Positions 23,212 through 38,892 of a stretch of 64,000 nucleotides of DNA are shown one piece after another. The stretch is from Begonia masoniana (Eukaryota > Streptophyta > Magnoliopsida > Cucurbitales > Begoniaceae), in contig CM039515.1 in the NCBI GenBank assembly GCA_022432975.1, positions 21,098,923 through 21,162,922 of the forward strand, given 5' to 3'. The position numbers and the translations under genes are program-made. Positions within the stretch are counted from its first letter, which is position 1, and each line of letters opens with the position of its first letter. Below the pieces are notes generated by a model. The model was not told the DNA's origin, searched no databases, and saw only the letters and a program-made list of their open reading frames with translations.

Positions 23212-23376
23212 GTCACGTCTGTATAAATTAAATAGATAACGTAAAAATAGCTCAAAAAACAGTGTGCACTATTTTTGAAGCGGGATCTCGGCTTTCGTCA
23301 GTGGAATCCCACTCCAAATGACAACAACGAGCGTAGGGGAGATTTTGCCTGAAGGGAAAAAATTGCATGTATGAGA
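23212..23376. repeat. 165-bp direct repeat, right copy
   Basis: Partner of 20953-21117. It starts at the base after the LTR end at 23211. Confidence 0.9.
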
Positions 23377-23966
23377 GTTTTGATCACGTTATTTATATAC
23401 TATTCATGAAGCGAGAGTCCACTCTTCTACCGCAGGCTCCCGCTCTAGCGACAACGTATATATTGATTTTGGAGCAGGAGCCCGTTATGGAGAGCGGGAT
23501 CCCACTCCAAAGACAGTAACTAAGAGCAGAAGCCTGTTGTTGAATAACAAGCTCCCGCTCTTGGATAAAAAGTCACGGAGTGGAATTATGCTCTCAAAGA
23601 TCGGTCTACCGCACAACCAAATTTTAAAAGATATTTTGACGACAATGATTGTTTTGGTAACAAGTCATAGTTCAAGTGTGATATTGTTAATAAATATAGT
23701 TTAAGGACAAGTTTATTAATGATCCTATAATTTAATAGTTTTTTTTAATTATCCTATTTGAAATAAAAAGTAAGTTTGACTTTTTTGTTGACTTTTAGTT
23801 GTGGTCAATCAAGTAGGTCGGATCTATTTCAAACGGGCAGAAGTCCATTTGGGACAAAATGTTTGGATTTACGTGGGCATGTCAGTGGACTAGTTGTTTG
23901 CATATTGAAAAAATAAAATGGTGAGAAAACACTTTACTAAAAGTGTTTTTAAAAGCTATTTCTGAG

Positions 23967-26220
<2,254 letters not shown>

Positions 26221-26903
26221 CTTTAAATCCGTGAATTTCTTCAGAACTCAACCAGTTTCTCTCTCTAGCTTGCAGTTAACTTTCTGGGTATCCCCTAAAA
26301 TCTTTGTTTAGTTTATAGGGCTCTGTTTTTGAGCCTTGGCTTCTCACTCCCAGGTTGGCAGATGGTTCTTGTATTGTAGTCTGATGGAAAAAGAATGTTG
26401 TTCTTTGTCATTCTTCTCTCCTTTTCTTCTTTCTGTCAGTGAGTTCCTGTTCAAGCTTTGTCACATTGTGGGTCTGAGCTAGAATAGAGAGAAACCCTCC
26501 TTTTTTTCTGCCGGTTCATCTCCTCTTTCTTCCTGCACTTCTTCTTCCTCTGTGAAAGAGTCATTTCCCATCCGGCTGGAATCTGCGGGACTGTAGATCA
26601 ATGTCTGTCTTCTCACTATCTTGTTTATTTTTTGTTCCAGCTTTGCTTATAATGCTAGATTTCCCCCCTATTTTGTTTGATTTCAATGTTGCATTTGCTG
26701 TTTCTTTTCTGCAAATTTCTTAACGAGATTCACTTGGTATATTTATTCATTTTGAGGTGTTGTGTTTTAGTTTGGGTTGTTGAGCTTCTTTATGATGCTT
26801 TTTAACTCTCTCTCTCTCTCTAGTGTTTGATATTTTTCTGTGTTATCTGTTGAGAGCAGCAAATGCATTATTTGTTCGTCTTCTCTCTCTGGTTTTCTTT
26901 TTA

Positions 26904-26937
<34 letters not shown>

Positions 26938-27358
26938 ACACACCGAGAAATGTCACTAGAAGCCTAGAACCCCCAAAAATTTTTTTTTCCTACCATTTAC
27001 GATTGGAAACCGACACGAGACTGCTTATTCTTGCTCGGACAAAACACTTTTACTACTTTTATGAATATTTCTTGTTCAATAATTTCATTTTCTTTCTATT
27101 AATTAGACAAATGAATCACTAGATCAGCTTCCCTGTCTTTAAAACTGTGAATAATCTTTAGTTGTTGAGGAAACCTCGTACCTTTTTCTAATTCTAGTGC
27201 TTATAAGTACTCATAAAGCAAGCTTTTGTGACAAAGGTTATGCCTTTTCCCCCAAATCTTGACTGATTATGCTTTAAGCCATACTAGGCAGTATAAGATT
27301 TTGACTAAAGTTAAACTCTTTTGTTCTTTTTGCAGATAAGTGAAATGCAAACTATCTG
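26221..27358 (+). promoter_or_regulatory. Leader region of the NEK-like gene with 5' UTR intron and (CT)n
   Basis: Pyrimidine-rich leader-like sequence with a (CT)n tract at about 26909-26935. An acceptor tttttgcag near 27336 sits 23 bp before the ATG at 27359, so at least one intron probably lies in the 5' UTR. Exact exons cannot be set without transcripts. Confidence 0.4.
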
Positions 27359-29358
<2,000 letters not shown>

Positions 29359-30112
29359 GTATGTACTATTCTGAATTGACGAAATATAGTATGTGTTCTT
29401 AAAAAACTACTTGTGGACGAGTCAATCAATTTTGTGGATGGCACAGATGAATACTTCAATACTAATCTTAGAAATGGAATACTGAATGGATTCACAAGTC
29501 ATTCCAATCCCCTCAGTGAAATGTTGGTGTTATAGGGACACAGTCAGATAGTTTTCCGAGCAAATCTTAACAGTCAAACACCGAAAACATAAAAATGATC
29601 CCTGCAGTTCAAGAAAAGGCTGAACCACACAAGATCCCGACCTATATCATTGTCTCGTCAATCACAGATGAAAGAAAATGGGAAGTAGTGCCCAGAGTTA
29701 TGGATGTCTTGGAAGAGTACAAAGACACTACTATGCTTGAATGTTTCCTAGCCCTTTGACCTCTATGCCTAAATAGTTTTCGAAGTCTCGACCACTCCGA
29801 GTGGACATCGATCACTACTAAACAAGGCCCCTTACAAAATGCTTTGATAGATTAAAATGAATTACTCGAGCATTGATTCATTAGACTGGAATAAAAGTAC
29901 CATCATAGCAGTTGTATTGTCGAGAAGCGATAAATCTTACACTTGTGTATTGATTATTGGCGCTCAACAAAATTCATTAAGCCTTGTGCTCGAATTCAAA
30001 CCCGTAGATGACTGTGGTAAGAGTTTTCAATGTATAATGCGGTAAGCCCATAAAACATCATATAATGTTTTGGTCACCATTATGATACACATATCAAAGG
30101 CTGGCGTCGACG
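29359..30112 (+). pseudogene. Decayed NEK C-terminal tail (likely)
   Basis: Short stretches look like an exon that has lost its frame. Around 29575-29745 the frames give phrases such as PAVQEKAE and RVMDVLEEYKD separated by frame changes. I believe these come from the non-catalytic tail of the kinase, but this is weak inference. The block ends at the gap. Confidence 0.35.
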
Positions 30113-30212
30113 NNNNNNNNNNNNNNNNNNNNNNNNNNNNNNNNNNNNNNNNNNNNNNNNNNNNNNNNNNNNNNNNNNNNNNNNNNNNNNNNNNNNNNNN
30201 NNNNNNNNNNNN
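30113..30212. other. Assembly gap (100 N)
   Basis: Exactly 100 N, the conventional size for a gap of unknown length. Confidence 0.99.
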
Positions 30213-30240
30213 TTTTGTCACTACCTTAACCCGTAACTAA

Positions 30241-30271
<31 letters not shown>

Positions 30272-30645
30272 GAAAACAACTTTTAACTTTAACTGTACCT
30301 AGGGCGAAACCTCAATCGAACTAGCACACAGAATTGAAATCTGTGTTCGTTTAGTAAGCTTTAAAACTATTATTAAAACATTGAATATTTAATAAAACTT
30401 TAATTAAAAACTTTAAAATAACTTAAAACAATCGGCCGATGAAAGGTAGGGCGAAAAGGGACCTTGTCCCGAAAATTGAGGGGCGCACGGACCCCTAACA
30501 TTAGGCGCCCGATCGCCCCCGGCATGGCCGGCGCCCCGTCGGCCATGCACTGGCCGACTGCTGGGGCGCCCCTGTTTGGCGCCATCGCTCGGCGCAGCTC
30601 TCCTGCGCCCGCGCGCAGACTTCTCTGGAAAACCCAGAAAGTCTG

Positions 30646-30689
<44 letters not shown>
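30213..30689. mobile_element. LTR-like fragment with two long T tracts
   Basis: Contains T tracts at about 30243-30270 and 30647-30688 (42 T). Between them is an AT-rich then GC-rich stretch (cggccgatg, gggaccttgtccc, gcgcccgatcgccc) that resembles the 3' parts of the LTRs here and the foldback loop at 2860-2925. Open frames over the GC-rich part are not genes. Ends are not defined. Confidence 0.4.
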
Positions 30690-30690
<1 letters not shown>

Positions 30691-31480
30691 TCTTATGTGG
30701 GCATTAGACGTACCAACAAAATCAAACACATTGACAACCTTTGATTAAGGAAGTTGTGGTCAAAATAGCATGGGCCGGAAGAGGCAAGTATGTAGCACCC
30801 GGTTTCAATAAATCAAAATAAGTTATTAAACGGTGGTATATAATTTTTATGGTTAAAATTTAGTGAAATGTTGATTAGGTTGTAAATGACTAGGCAGGGG
30901 CAAAATGGTAATTGCGAATTTATATTGTGGATAAGGTATTTAAGGAAAGGTTTAGTGAGGTTTAGCCGCCACTGTTTTATTACTCTTACCTCTCAGCTCA
31001 AGCAGACTACCTCTGGGCGATTTTCCCCTCCGGTTTTCCCCAACCAAGGTGAGTTTTGAATCAACTACTTGCCGTTCTAGTGCTAGGGTAGCTGAAGGAT
31101 TGCAATGTATGTATCTTCGATAAGCTGCGGGTGAGAGATTTGGGCTTTGGGGTTTAGTGATGTATCGGGAATGCTTAATCAGTAGAGCCCCAAACTGGCT
31201 TCCTTAGACTTCAGTAGTTAGATAAAGTTTAGTGGAGATCTAATCCATAATTTGTCAATGGTTTTAGGTGAGCAGATTTTTGGAGTAACATATAGCCGAG
31301 CGATTTCCAGGAGCCAGGTAAGTAAAGTAATGTGTGAGCCTTCGGGCCTACATCACAAAACAGTAGGTTTATGCATGCTTGAGTGTTTCTTTTCTTTATG
31401 TCATGCATTAAGTTTTTGAAGAATTACGAAAATGAATTTATGTGCAAGGTTATGATGAGTATGAATTGAATGAAACAGAG

Positions 31481-31771
31481 TAGCTGTTAAGGGAAGTAAT
31501 CCGCCCCTTAACTGAGTAGAGGATTTATTACATTGGAAGAACCGATCCCACTCCCAAGGGAATTAAGGGATCTGTATTAGCTGTTAAGGGAAGTAATCCG
31601 CCCCTTAACTGAGTAGAGGATTTATTACATTGGGAGAACCGATCCCACTCCCAAGGGAATTAAGGGATCTGTATTAGCTGTTAAGGGAAGTAATCCGCCC
31701 CTTAACTGAGTAGAGGATTTATTACATTGGGAGAACCGATCCCACTCCCAAGGGAACTTAGGGATCAGACC
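31481..31771. repeat. Three tandem 97-bp units inside the solo LTR
   Basis: The unit starting tagctgttaagggaagtaat begins at 31481, 31578 and 31675, with near-identical copies. Confidence 0.95.
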
Positions 31772-32289
31772 AGTTTATGAACGATGCACAACTGAGTTGA
31801 GAAAATTAGAAACTGCATGATCAGGGTTTATGTTTCAGCATACATTTCATTAATGCTTTACTTGCTTAGCATTAAGCTAATAGATGAGTTTTGTGATGTA
31901 GGTGTTGAGGATACAGCAGGTGATTTCCCTGAGAGCATAACCGAGTAGATGAGGTTGGTGGAGCACGGCTGTGCAACGGTCAGGCATCTGTTGGGGCGGT
32001 TTGACTGGTGTCATTGACTAACAAAGATTAATTGACAGTATTTCAAATTTATTATACTGAGCTTTCATGACAGTAGAAATTCTAATGTTTTGGAATTCGC
32101 TTTTGAGTTTCTTTTCTGATAACGATATTCTGTTGGGATTTCAAGATAGTACTTATGAGTTTCTAGTGACACAAAGGTTTGGATTGTCTCTGGTTAGTTT
32201 TAGCAAGAATGAGTTACTTGAAGTTTTCAAAAGTATTCTTAGTTTTCTCTGAATTTAGTATTCTGTTGGTTTATTACTGGATTTGCAAG

Positions 32290-32890
32290 TGAAGCGATTA
32301 GAGTTGTTGTTTTGCTCTCTATCGACAGATGATATCTGTCGGTAGATGTTGAGTAAATTTTAAATTCTATCGGAAGATGTCTTCAGAAAAGCCATCGGAA
32401 GATGTAAATTTTAAAGTCTATCAGTAGATGCTTTAAGGAGTTACGTGAGTAGCACGTGTCGGCAGATGTAGTCCATTCCATCGGAAGAGGGAGAAACCCG
32501 TTTGTCGTTTAGCGAATCGGAAGGTGTAGAGTAACCCGTTTGTCGTTTAGCGAATCGGAAGGCGTGGAGTCATATTGTTGTTATCGGAAGATGACGTGTG
32601 TTTGTCTATTGAGAGATGAAATTGCGCTGACTTCATCGGCAGATGAAGTTATGTTAACTTCATTGGCAGATGAAGTGGTGTGTGAAGTTACCATGATTTC
32701 ATCGGCAGATGAAGTTGTGGGTGAAGTTGTGTAGACGTCATCGGCAGAAGCCTTTGGTTTTCTGCTTCTGCTCCTTCCGTTGACTAGTCGTCGGCAGACG
32801 AGTTCAACTCGTGACGTCATCGGCAGGAACCTCGTTCCGTTTCCTTCCGTTGACTTTGTCGTCGGCAGATGAATTCGACTTTTGTAATTC
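32290..32890. repeat. Degenerate ATCGGCAGATG array in the LTR
   Basis: About 15-20 dispersed copies of (A/T)TCGG(C/A)AGATG(A), several followed by AAGTT or TGACGTCA-like sequence. Confidence 0.8.
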
Positions 32891-33689
32891 CTTGAGTAGT
32901 CCATCATTTAAAACCTTATTTTCTCTTGACCGAATACTTTAAACATTTCCATTAATCTTTCCAACAATATTTTCACAGCTAGTTAAATCCCCATTGTAGT
33001 TTTAAATAATTTTTCGCTGCAAAGTTTTCAAATGTTTTGAACGTTTAGAAAATGTCAAATTTTGAATGTCGAATGAAGTTTTAAATTTATTCGAAATTCC
33101 TTATTTATGATCAAGTAATGAGTAGCGAACCGGGTTCAGATAACTCGGGGCGTTACAAAGTAAAGGCCAAAAAAACTTGCTAGAGGCCCAAATACATAGA
33201 ACCCAGGGCGAAATTCATTCTAGAAGAATTTGACTATTGCCCCAAAAAGAACCGAACCGACCGATAAAATGATTTCAAATTCAAGCTAAAACTGAATTTT
33301 GGTAAAGCATGGAAAAGTTTTACACTTCATATTCTTCTATTCATTTTATCCCTTTCTCTACTTTCTCTTTAAGGCTTGACTCTTTTTAATCATCTTCCTT
33401 TTTAGTCATTTTTGTGTTTCATTGAAGCCGAGGTGAAATAATTCTATTTAGTTTTGAGAAACACTTGTTCTGATGATAATTACGTTGAACTCGTGCCTTG
33501 TGTGAAGTCGAGACCCCTTGAGTACTCAAAACCATAATATTTCCCTGGGTAGTGGCCTTACCATAACTACTTTTGGGAAGTTATATTCAATTCTTCAATG
33601 ATTTAACTTTATTTTTACTCCAAAAAAGCGATAACTTATCATGTACATCCATCCTATCTAGTCTTTCTTTCAAGATCGTGTCATTGAAA

Positions 33690-33691
<2 letters not shown>

Positions 33692-33739
<48 letters not shown>
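33692..33739. repeat. (TA)24 microsatellite at the host-virus junction, left arm
   Basis: Pure TA repeat immediately before the caulimovirid reverse transcriptase sequence starts. The sequence outside it (33163-33691) has no viral coding content. Confidence 0.95.
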
Positions 33740-33742
<3 letters not shown>

Positions 33743-35147
33743 TATTCCAAATGCTTTCTGGGAAAGAAAACGACATATTGTCTCTTTACCCTACATTCCA
33801 AATTTTGATGAGAAACTTATTCCAACTAAGGCTAGACCAAGCCAAATGAAGCAAGAATATCTCAAATTATGTCAGGAAGAAATTCAAAGTTTACTTGATA
33901 AAAAGCTAATCCAACCTAGTCAATCTCCTTGGAGTTGTACTGCTTTTTATGTTAACAAGGTGAAGAAAAGGAAAGAGGTGTTCCTCGCCTTGTTATCAAT
34001 TACAAACCTTTGAATAATGTTCTCAAATGGATAAGATATCCTATTCCAAATAAAAAAGACTTATTAGACAGATTACAATCTGCTCTAATTTTTTACAAAT
34101 TTGATCTCAAATCAGGTTATTGGCAAATTCAAATTGCCAAAGAAAACCGTTACAAAACTGCTTTTGTAGTCCCCTTTGGCCATTACGAATGGAATGTAAT
34201 GCCATTTGGACTCAAAAATGCACCTTCTGAATTCCAACATATCATGAATGATATTTTTTCCAAATATTCCAAATTCTGTATCGTCTACATAGATGATATT
34301 TTGGTATTTTCTCATTCAATTGATCAACATTTTAGACATCTTCGAATCATTAAAGATGCAGTGAAAAGCAATGGTTTAGTTGTATCTGCTGCAAAAAATG
34401 AAAATTTTTCAAACTGAAATTAGATTTCTTGGTCATAATGTTTATCAAGGAACTATTATTCCAATAAATAGAAGTATTGAATTTGCTTCTAAATTTCCTG
34501 ATGAAATTACAGACAAAAAACAACTTCAAAGATTTTTAGGAAGTCTCAATTATTTAGAAGATTTCTATCCAAATTTAGCACAGGCCATTGTTCTATTATA
34601 TCAAAGATTGAAAAATAATCCTAAACCCTGGACTCAGCAACATACTGAAGCAGTTCAAAAAATAAAGGTAAAAGCTCAAACCCTACCTTGTTTATTTCTT
34701 TCCAACTCAGAATAGGAAAAAATTGTCGAAACTGATGCCTCAGAATTAGGATATGAAGGTATTCTCAAACAAATAAATCCAATTAATTCCAAATTAGAAT
34801 TAGTAAGATTTACTTCTGATATATGGAAACCTGTACAACAAAATTATTCTACTGTCAAAAAAGAGGTATTATCTATTGTAAAATATATTACCAAATTTCA
34901 AGACGATTTACTTAATAAACATTTTGTTTTAAGAGTAGATTGTTCTTCTGCCAAACAAATTTTAACTAAAGATGTTAAACATCTAATTTCTAAACAGATT
35001 TTTGCCAGATGGCAAGCAGAGCTTTCTGTTTTCGATTTTACTATCGAATATATCAAAGGTAGTGATAATTCTTTACCAAATTTTCTAACGCGTGAATTTT
35101 TGCAGAATGTTCACCCCGGTCAGGGGCAGACCACGTGGCCGTCCTAG
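33740..35147 (+). pseudogene. Endogenous caulimovirid reverse transcriptase-RNase H, left arm
   Basis: Fragment of the viral polyprotein containing RT (about 33750-34500) and RNase H (about 34720-35090). Visible: the RT fingers segment, the LKSGYW block, the active-site YIDD (codons near 34288), then an RNase H-like stretch beginning VETDASE. Breaks: a frameshift near 33975 that is also present in the right arm, a second frameshift near 34395 found only here, and an in-frame stop (TAG) at about 34713. No aspartic protease, coat protein zinc knuckle or polyprotein N-terminus precedes it; the frame runs straight into the (TA)n tract. It ends at TAG 35145-35147, overlapping the next ORF by 41 nt. 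Confidence 0.88.
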
Positions 35148-36399
35148 AGGTCGTGTTCAAATTTCCAAATCCTCATTTCAAAAAGAGTTTCCCACTTTAG
35201 AGGAAACATCATCATCTAAAGATGATATTTCAAAGAAAACTGTCAAAGAGGTCCTACTTGAGAGTGGACCACAACTTATCAAAAAATCATTGGCGGAGTC
35301 TATACTCATACTTTCAAATAGAGATATTATTCTCAATCAAAAAGACGCTTGGTTTTTCAAAGAAAGATATATGGGAAGTCAGCATTATCCAATTACAGAG
35401 GGAAAGCTTTGATTCTATTATGAAGCTATTCTAATTGATACAAATTCTGTCCAAATTCAGCATAATTATGTTGATGAAGGAAATATCAAAAGTACAATGA
35501 CTCATTCAAAGTGCTACATTATCCGAGTTATCCATCCACAAGAATGGGGCTTGAATGTTTTCAATCCAAGGAAAACAACTACAAAGAACAATAAGTAAAA
35601 TTACAACTATTGGAACTATATTCAGGCATGGTCTCATGTATTTCTTTATCAAAATCCAAAAAGAAATCATTCATGGTTTTTTACTATGAATCCGGAGATT
35701 CTCAAATCAGAAGATCAATTTCCAAATTGGTTTCTACACTGGTGGCAAAGCCACTCTCCCGAATTTGATATTCTTCCAAAAAAGATCCAAGATCAGTACC
35801 AATCATGGTTTGATTGTCATTCTGATTTCAGGGATGAAAGATTTTTATTCAAAGGAAAAGCTCTTCTCTGGTTCTTCACCGAATTCCAGATTAATTGGAT
35901 TTGGCAATGGAATGTTGAGCTGGATACAGATCATTTGGGTATCCCTGAGTTACAAAGAAGCTTTTATGTCAAATGGTGGTCCCGTTATGACACGGAACTT
36001 TGTTTTTCCAAAATTATTGCTGCTATAAAGACAAACAAAGCAAAAGCAGCCACAAATATTTCCAATAATTCAAAGAAGGAATCTTTGAATATGGTTCAAA
36101 AAATGCGTAAAGATATCAAATTACAATTTCCTGAATTATCTGCACAGGAAAGACATATCAAATTGCTGGAGACTATAAAAGGCCAGATGTTTCCTTTAAA
36201 TGATTCAGATGAAGAAGATTTTTCTAATTCAGATTCTGATATTTCTATGTTCTCAGGATCAAATCGATTTCAGGTTTTACCTGGCGAATCTCAAAATCCA
36301 GAAGATATTATTCCAACAGAAGAGGATATTTTCAATTCTCTTATAGATTGTTCCCAATACAATCATTCTCTACGAAAAGGAAAAAAGAAAATTCTCTAA
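35107..36399 (+). pseudogene. Caulimovirid accessory ORF, left arm (function unknown)
   Basis: Begins ATG 35107 with an Arg/Gly/Pro-rich start (RGRPRGRPRGR), which could bind nucleic acid. Acidic and serine-rich near the end (SDEEDFSNSDSD). A stop near 35410 and another near 35596 break it. The segment 35686-36399 is open for 237 codons and ends TAA at 36397-36399. I recognise no domain. Its position after RT-RNase H resembles the downstream ORF of some endogenous caulimovirids. Confidence 0.7.
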
Positions 36400-36884
36400 T
36401 GGCTCATTGGGATGCAGAAGCCGCCATTATTGAAAATATGCAAATTGAAGCAGATCATCATCAACAAAACCAGCTTAATCCCTGGGATGCTGCAGTTCTC
36501 CAACAAGCTAGAGCAGATGCTATGACTTATCGAATTCCTTGGGGAAGACCTTTCCCAATTTCCAAATATCATCAAAGGAATAATGTTCCAATGGATCCTT
36601 TGACTCGTATTCTGTTGTGGAGACCTTGACCTCTTCAACCTAGACCATTTCAAAGAAATCCAGCATATCAAGCTGCTCTGGATGAAGTCAAAGCAAGAGT
36701 TAATCGAGGAATTAAAAAATACAAAAAATGGTGCAAAAAGAGAAACAAATGGGCCAAGAAAAATAATAGAAGCCCATATGATTATGCAGAATACAAAGTT
36801 GATTTTGACAGAAGAAAGCAAATGACCCCTGAAGATTATGAGTTGTGGGTCAACTTACAAAAGTCAGTTGGTAATCGCAAATGA
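36399..36884 (+). pseudogene. Caulimovirid 3'-most small ORF, left arm
   Basis: Its ATG overlaps the preceding stop by one base (TAATG, 36397-36401). Product starts MAHWDAEAA and ends KSVGNRK. An in-frame TGA near 36627 interrupts it here; the right-arm copy is open. The lysine/tryptophan-rich middle (KKYKKWCKKRNKW) is highly basic. Function unknown. Confidence 0.65.
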
Positions 36885-37140
36885 TTGGTTCAAGAATTTT
36901 GGAACCTTATCAAAGATCTATTCCAAAACCACCTTCTCCATATGAATTATGGGAGATGGAGAAAATGCCAAAATGATCTTACAGTTATAATGAGGCTATC
37001 AAATGGAAGCAATGGAATCCAGCTGTCCAATATCCAAAACATCCAAAGGAGTCGAAAAAGCTGACAACTTCCAAAATAGTGGACCCAAATAGTGCATCCA
37101 CTAGCTGTCCAAACAGTACATCCACTAGCTCCACTAGTTA

Positions 37141-37341
37141 GTATTTAGTGTTCTAGATCGTCATCCATGACGACTTAATATTTGTTTGTGTGTAAGCTCC
37201 TCCTCTATATAAAGGAGCCTTAGGTTTTATTTCTTCTGAAGTTTTTTAGAGTTTATCTTCTCTCTCCTGAAAAACTCTAGTGTGCTTGCGCTCTCTCTCT
37301 CTTGTAAGTAAAATTTTCCTTGTTTAATATTAATATTCTCT
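37141..37341 (+). promoter_or_regulatory. Caulimovirid-type promoter and leader, left arm
   Basis: TATATAAA at 37206-37213 in a pararetrovirus-like setting, with a TGACG (as-1-like) motif about 35 bp upstream (37169-37173). A pyrimidine-rich leader follows, with the (CT) run ctctctctctctt at 37291-37303. The leader stops at about 37341, where it joins antisense viral coding sequence, so this promoter now reads into the inverted movement-protein region. Confidence 0.7.
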
Positions 37342-37783
37342 TCTCATGAATATTGGTATAATTAATTTGTTTACTGATGGTAGATTCGATAAGAACAACT
37401 TTATCCTTAGAAGATGTATCTACTAAAGGAATTGCTTCAATTGTGGATGTTTGATCTTGGCTGGTCAATTTAATTGGTTCGAAAGGAGGATGTATTGATT
37501 TAACATTTCCTGATTTAATTTGCCAATTGATTTGAAATTTTTCATATTCTTCCAAGATGGAAACAGAATATGATTGAATTGGAATATACTCATTCCAATA
37601 CCATTGTTGTAAAAGTTGAACCTTTTGTTCTTTTTGAAGAGTGGAATAGTATTTTTCTTTAATAATACTAAATTGGACAGGATGATATTTGAAAGCCAAC
37701 CATTTACGAAATAGTTGATTGGACGGATTTTGATATTCTGCACTTAGAACTTCTCTACTAAAGGATCCTAGTGAAAAATCCAT
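37341..37783 (-). pseudogene. Caulimovirid ORF following MP, N-terminal fragment, left arm
   Basis: Starts ATG at 37783 on the - strand, overlapping the MP stop by one base (TAATG). About 147 codons are open before the sequence runs into reversed leader at about 37341. By position it should be the start of the coat/polyprotein ORF, but I see no zinc knuckle or protease. Absent from the right arm, where about 440 bp are replaced by about 30 bp. Confidence 0.6.
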
Positions 37784-38892
37784 TAGAGATTGAATTGCAT
37801 TTCAGATGCAGTTGGAGAATCATCCTTTTGATCATCTTGTTGACCAAATTTAGGATGTTTTGATTGGGAATAAACTCCATCAGAAATTTGTTCTTTGGTA
37901 ATATGAAGTTCTTCAATGTTTGGTAATTGGGACTCTAATTTAGAATGACCAGAAACTGAATGACTAGAAACTGAATGCCTTGAGCTAAAAGGATCTAGAG
38001 ATCTAAAAGGAGGAAAACTAGATCTTGCTGATAAGCTTCTAGACAATGAAATTCTTTTGGTCAATTCGGGGGTAAATTTGATTTCAATATCTCCATCTTC
38101 AGTTTGAATAATCTGATCAATTTGAGAATTGATACTGGGTTTAGGTAGTATCAGATTTGGAAGTGACCATGAATTTGGAAAGATAACTTCTTCCCAGTCT
38201 ATAAGACGAGGGATTGCTACATTTGTAGATAATAGATTGCTTTCTATTACCATAGTTTTTCCAGGAATTTCTTTGATAATTGCATTTCGACATAAAGTAT
38301 TCATGGCTTTGTAATTAATTCGATAAATTACTGCCATGGTTTCTGATCCAGGAAGGAAATCATAACCATGTGTTTGAATGTTTAAGGTAATAGCCTCAAA
38401 CAGATTGGGATCTGTTAAAGACAGATTAAGATTTGGGAAAACATTAAAATATATTAGTCCATGACAAAGACTAGTTTGAATAACTCCCATAAGAGAATTT
38501 TTGAAATTTAGATTTCGAGCATCTCTAAGATTTGCAAGAATGCTAGCATTTAAACCTGGTAATGTTAAAGGTTTAAAAGCAATTTGAATTAATCCAACAT
38601 GGATATATTTATATTTTTTGAAATATTTTTAGATATCTCTTATGCTAAGAAGTTTGATAGTTTTGTCAGTAGAATCTAAACAAAGAGTTTGTTCAGATAT
38701 TTTGATAGCATTTTTGAAAAGGAATTCAAATGTTCCTAATTTGTAAATTTCTTTTGTTTCGACTTCTGGAATTGTCCATTTATTAAGTTGAGATTTTTGA
38801 GAGACTTCGATTCTTTCTTCATTTTTTGTAGGATTTTGGGATATATTTGAACTATCAGAAAAATTCATTTTAGCAAATGTTAATTCATTCAT
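37783..38892 (-). pseudogene. Caulimovirid movement protein (30K family), left arm
   Basis: 370 codons from ATG 38892 to TAA 37785-37783. The 30K-type core is near 38630-38400, with LRDARNLNF followed by the SLMGVIQTSL and YFNV blocks seen in caulimovirid MPs. The C-terminal third is Ser-rich (SRSLSARSS, SSRHSVSSHS). An in-frame stop at about 38629 breaks this copy; the right copy has a sense codon there. Such proteins enlarge plasmodesmata for viral movement; this copy is inert as a protein. Confidence 0.82.

Larger units (their letters stand above)
19638..23755. mobile_element. DNA element with long (about 480-bp) inverted ends, family uncertain
   Basis: The sequence 19638-20125 is repeated in inverted, diverged form at about 23270-23755. 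Shared blocks include cttaaactatg, gacaat-attgtcgtc, cttttaaaatttggt-gtgcgg and alternating gagcgggatccc/gagcgggctcc boxes. Without the later insertions (Cassandra LTRs, Athila-like fragment) the element would be about 1.5 kb with no coding region. Long inverted ends suggest a Mutator-like or other large foldback element. I could not identify its exact termini or target duplication, so the family is open. Confidence 0.6.
30791..33157 (+). mobile_element. Solo LTR, 2367 bp, in the left arm
   Basis: TGTAGCACCCGG...GGGGCGTTACA, flanked by AAGTA (30786-30790 and 33158-33162). The empty site is visible in the right arm near 47563, where gaggcaagtaaaggcc is uninterrupted on the complementary strand. 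Internally it has a triplicated 97-bp unit (31481-31771) and, at 32290-32890, many ATCGG(A/C)AGATG motifs. Confidence 0.93.

Noticed and set aside
30400..30748. Two 94-109-codon ORFs on opposite strands
   Set aside because: They run through a T/A homopolymer and a GC-rich LTR-like block; no domain.
32540..32907. Repetitive ORFs with SSADEV-type residues
   Set aside because: They translate the ATCGGCAGATGA array inside the solo LTR; not a protein gene.
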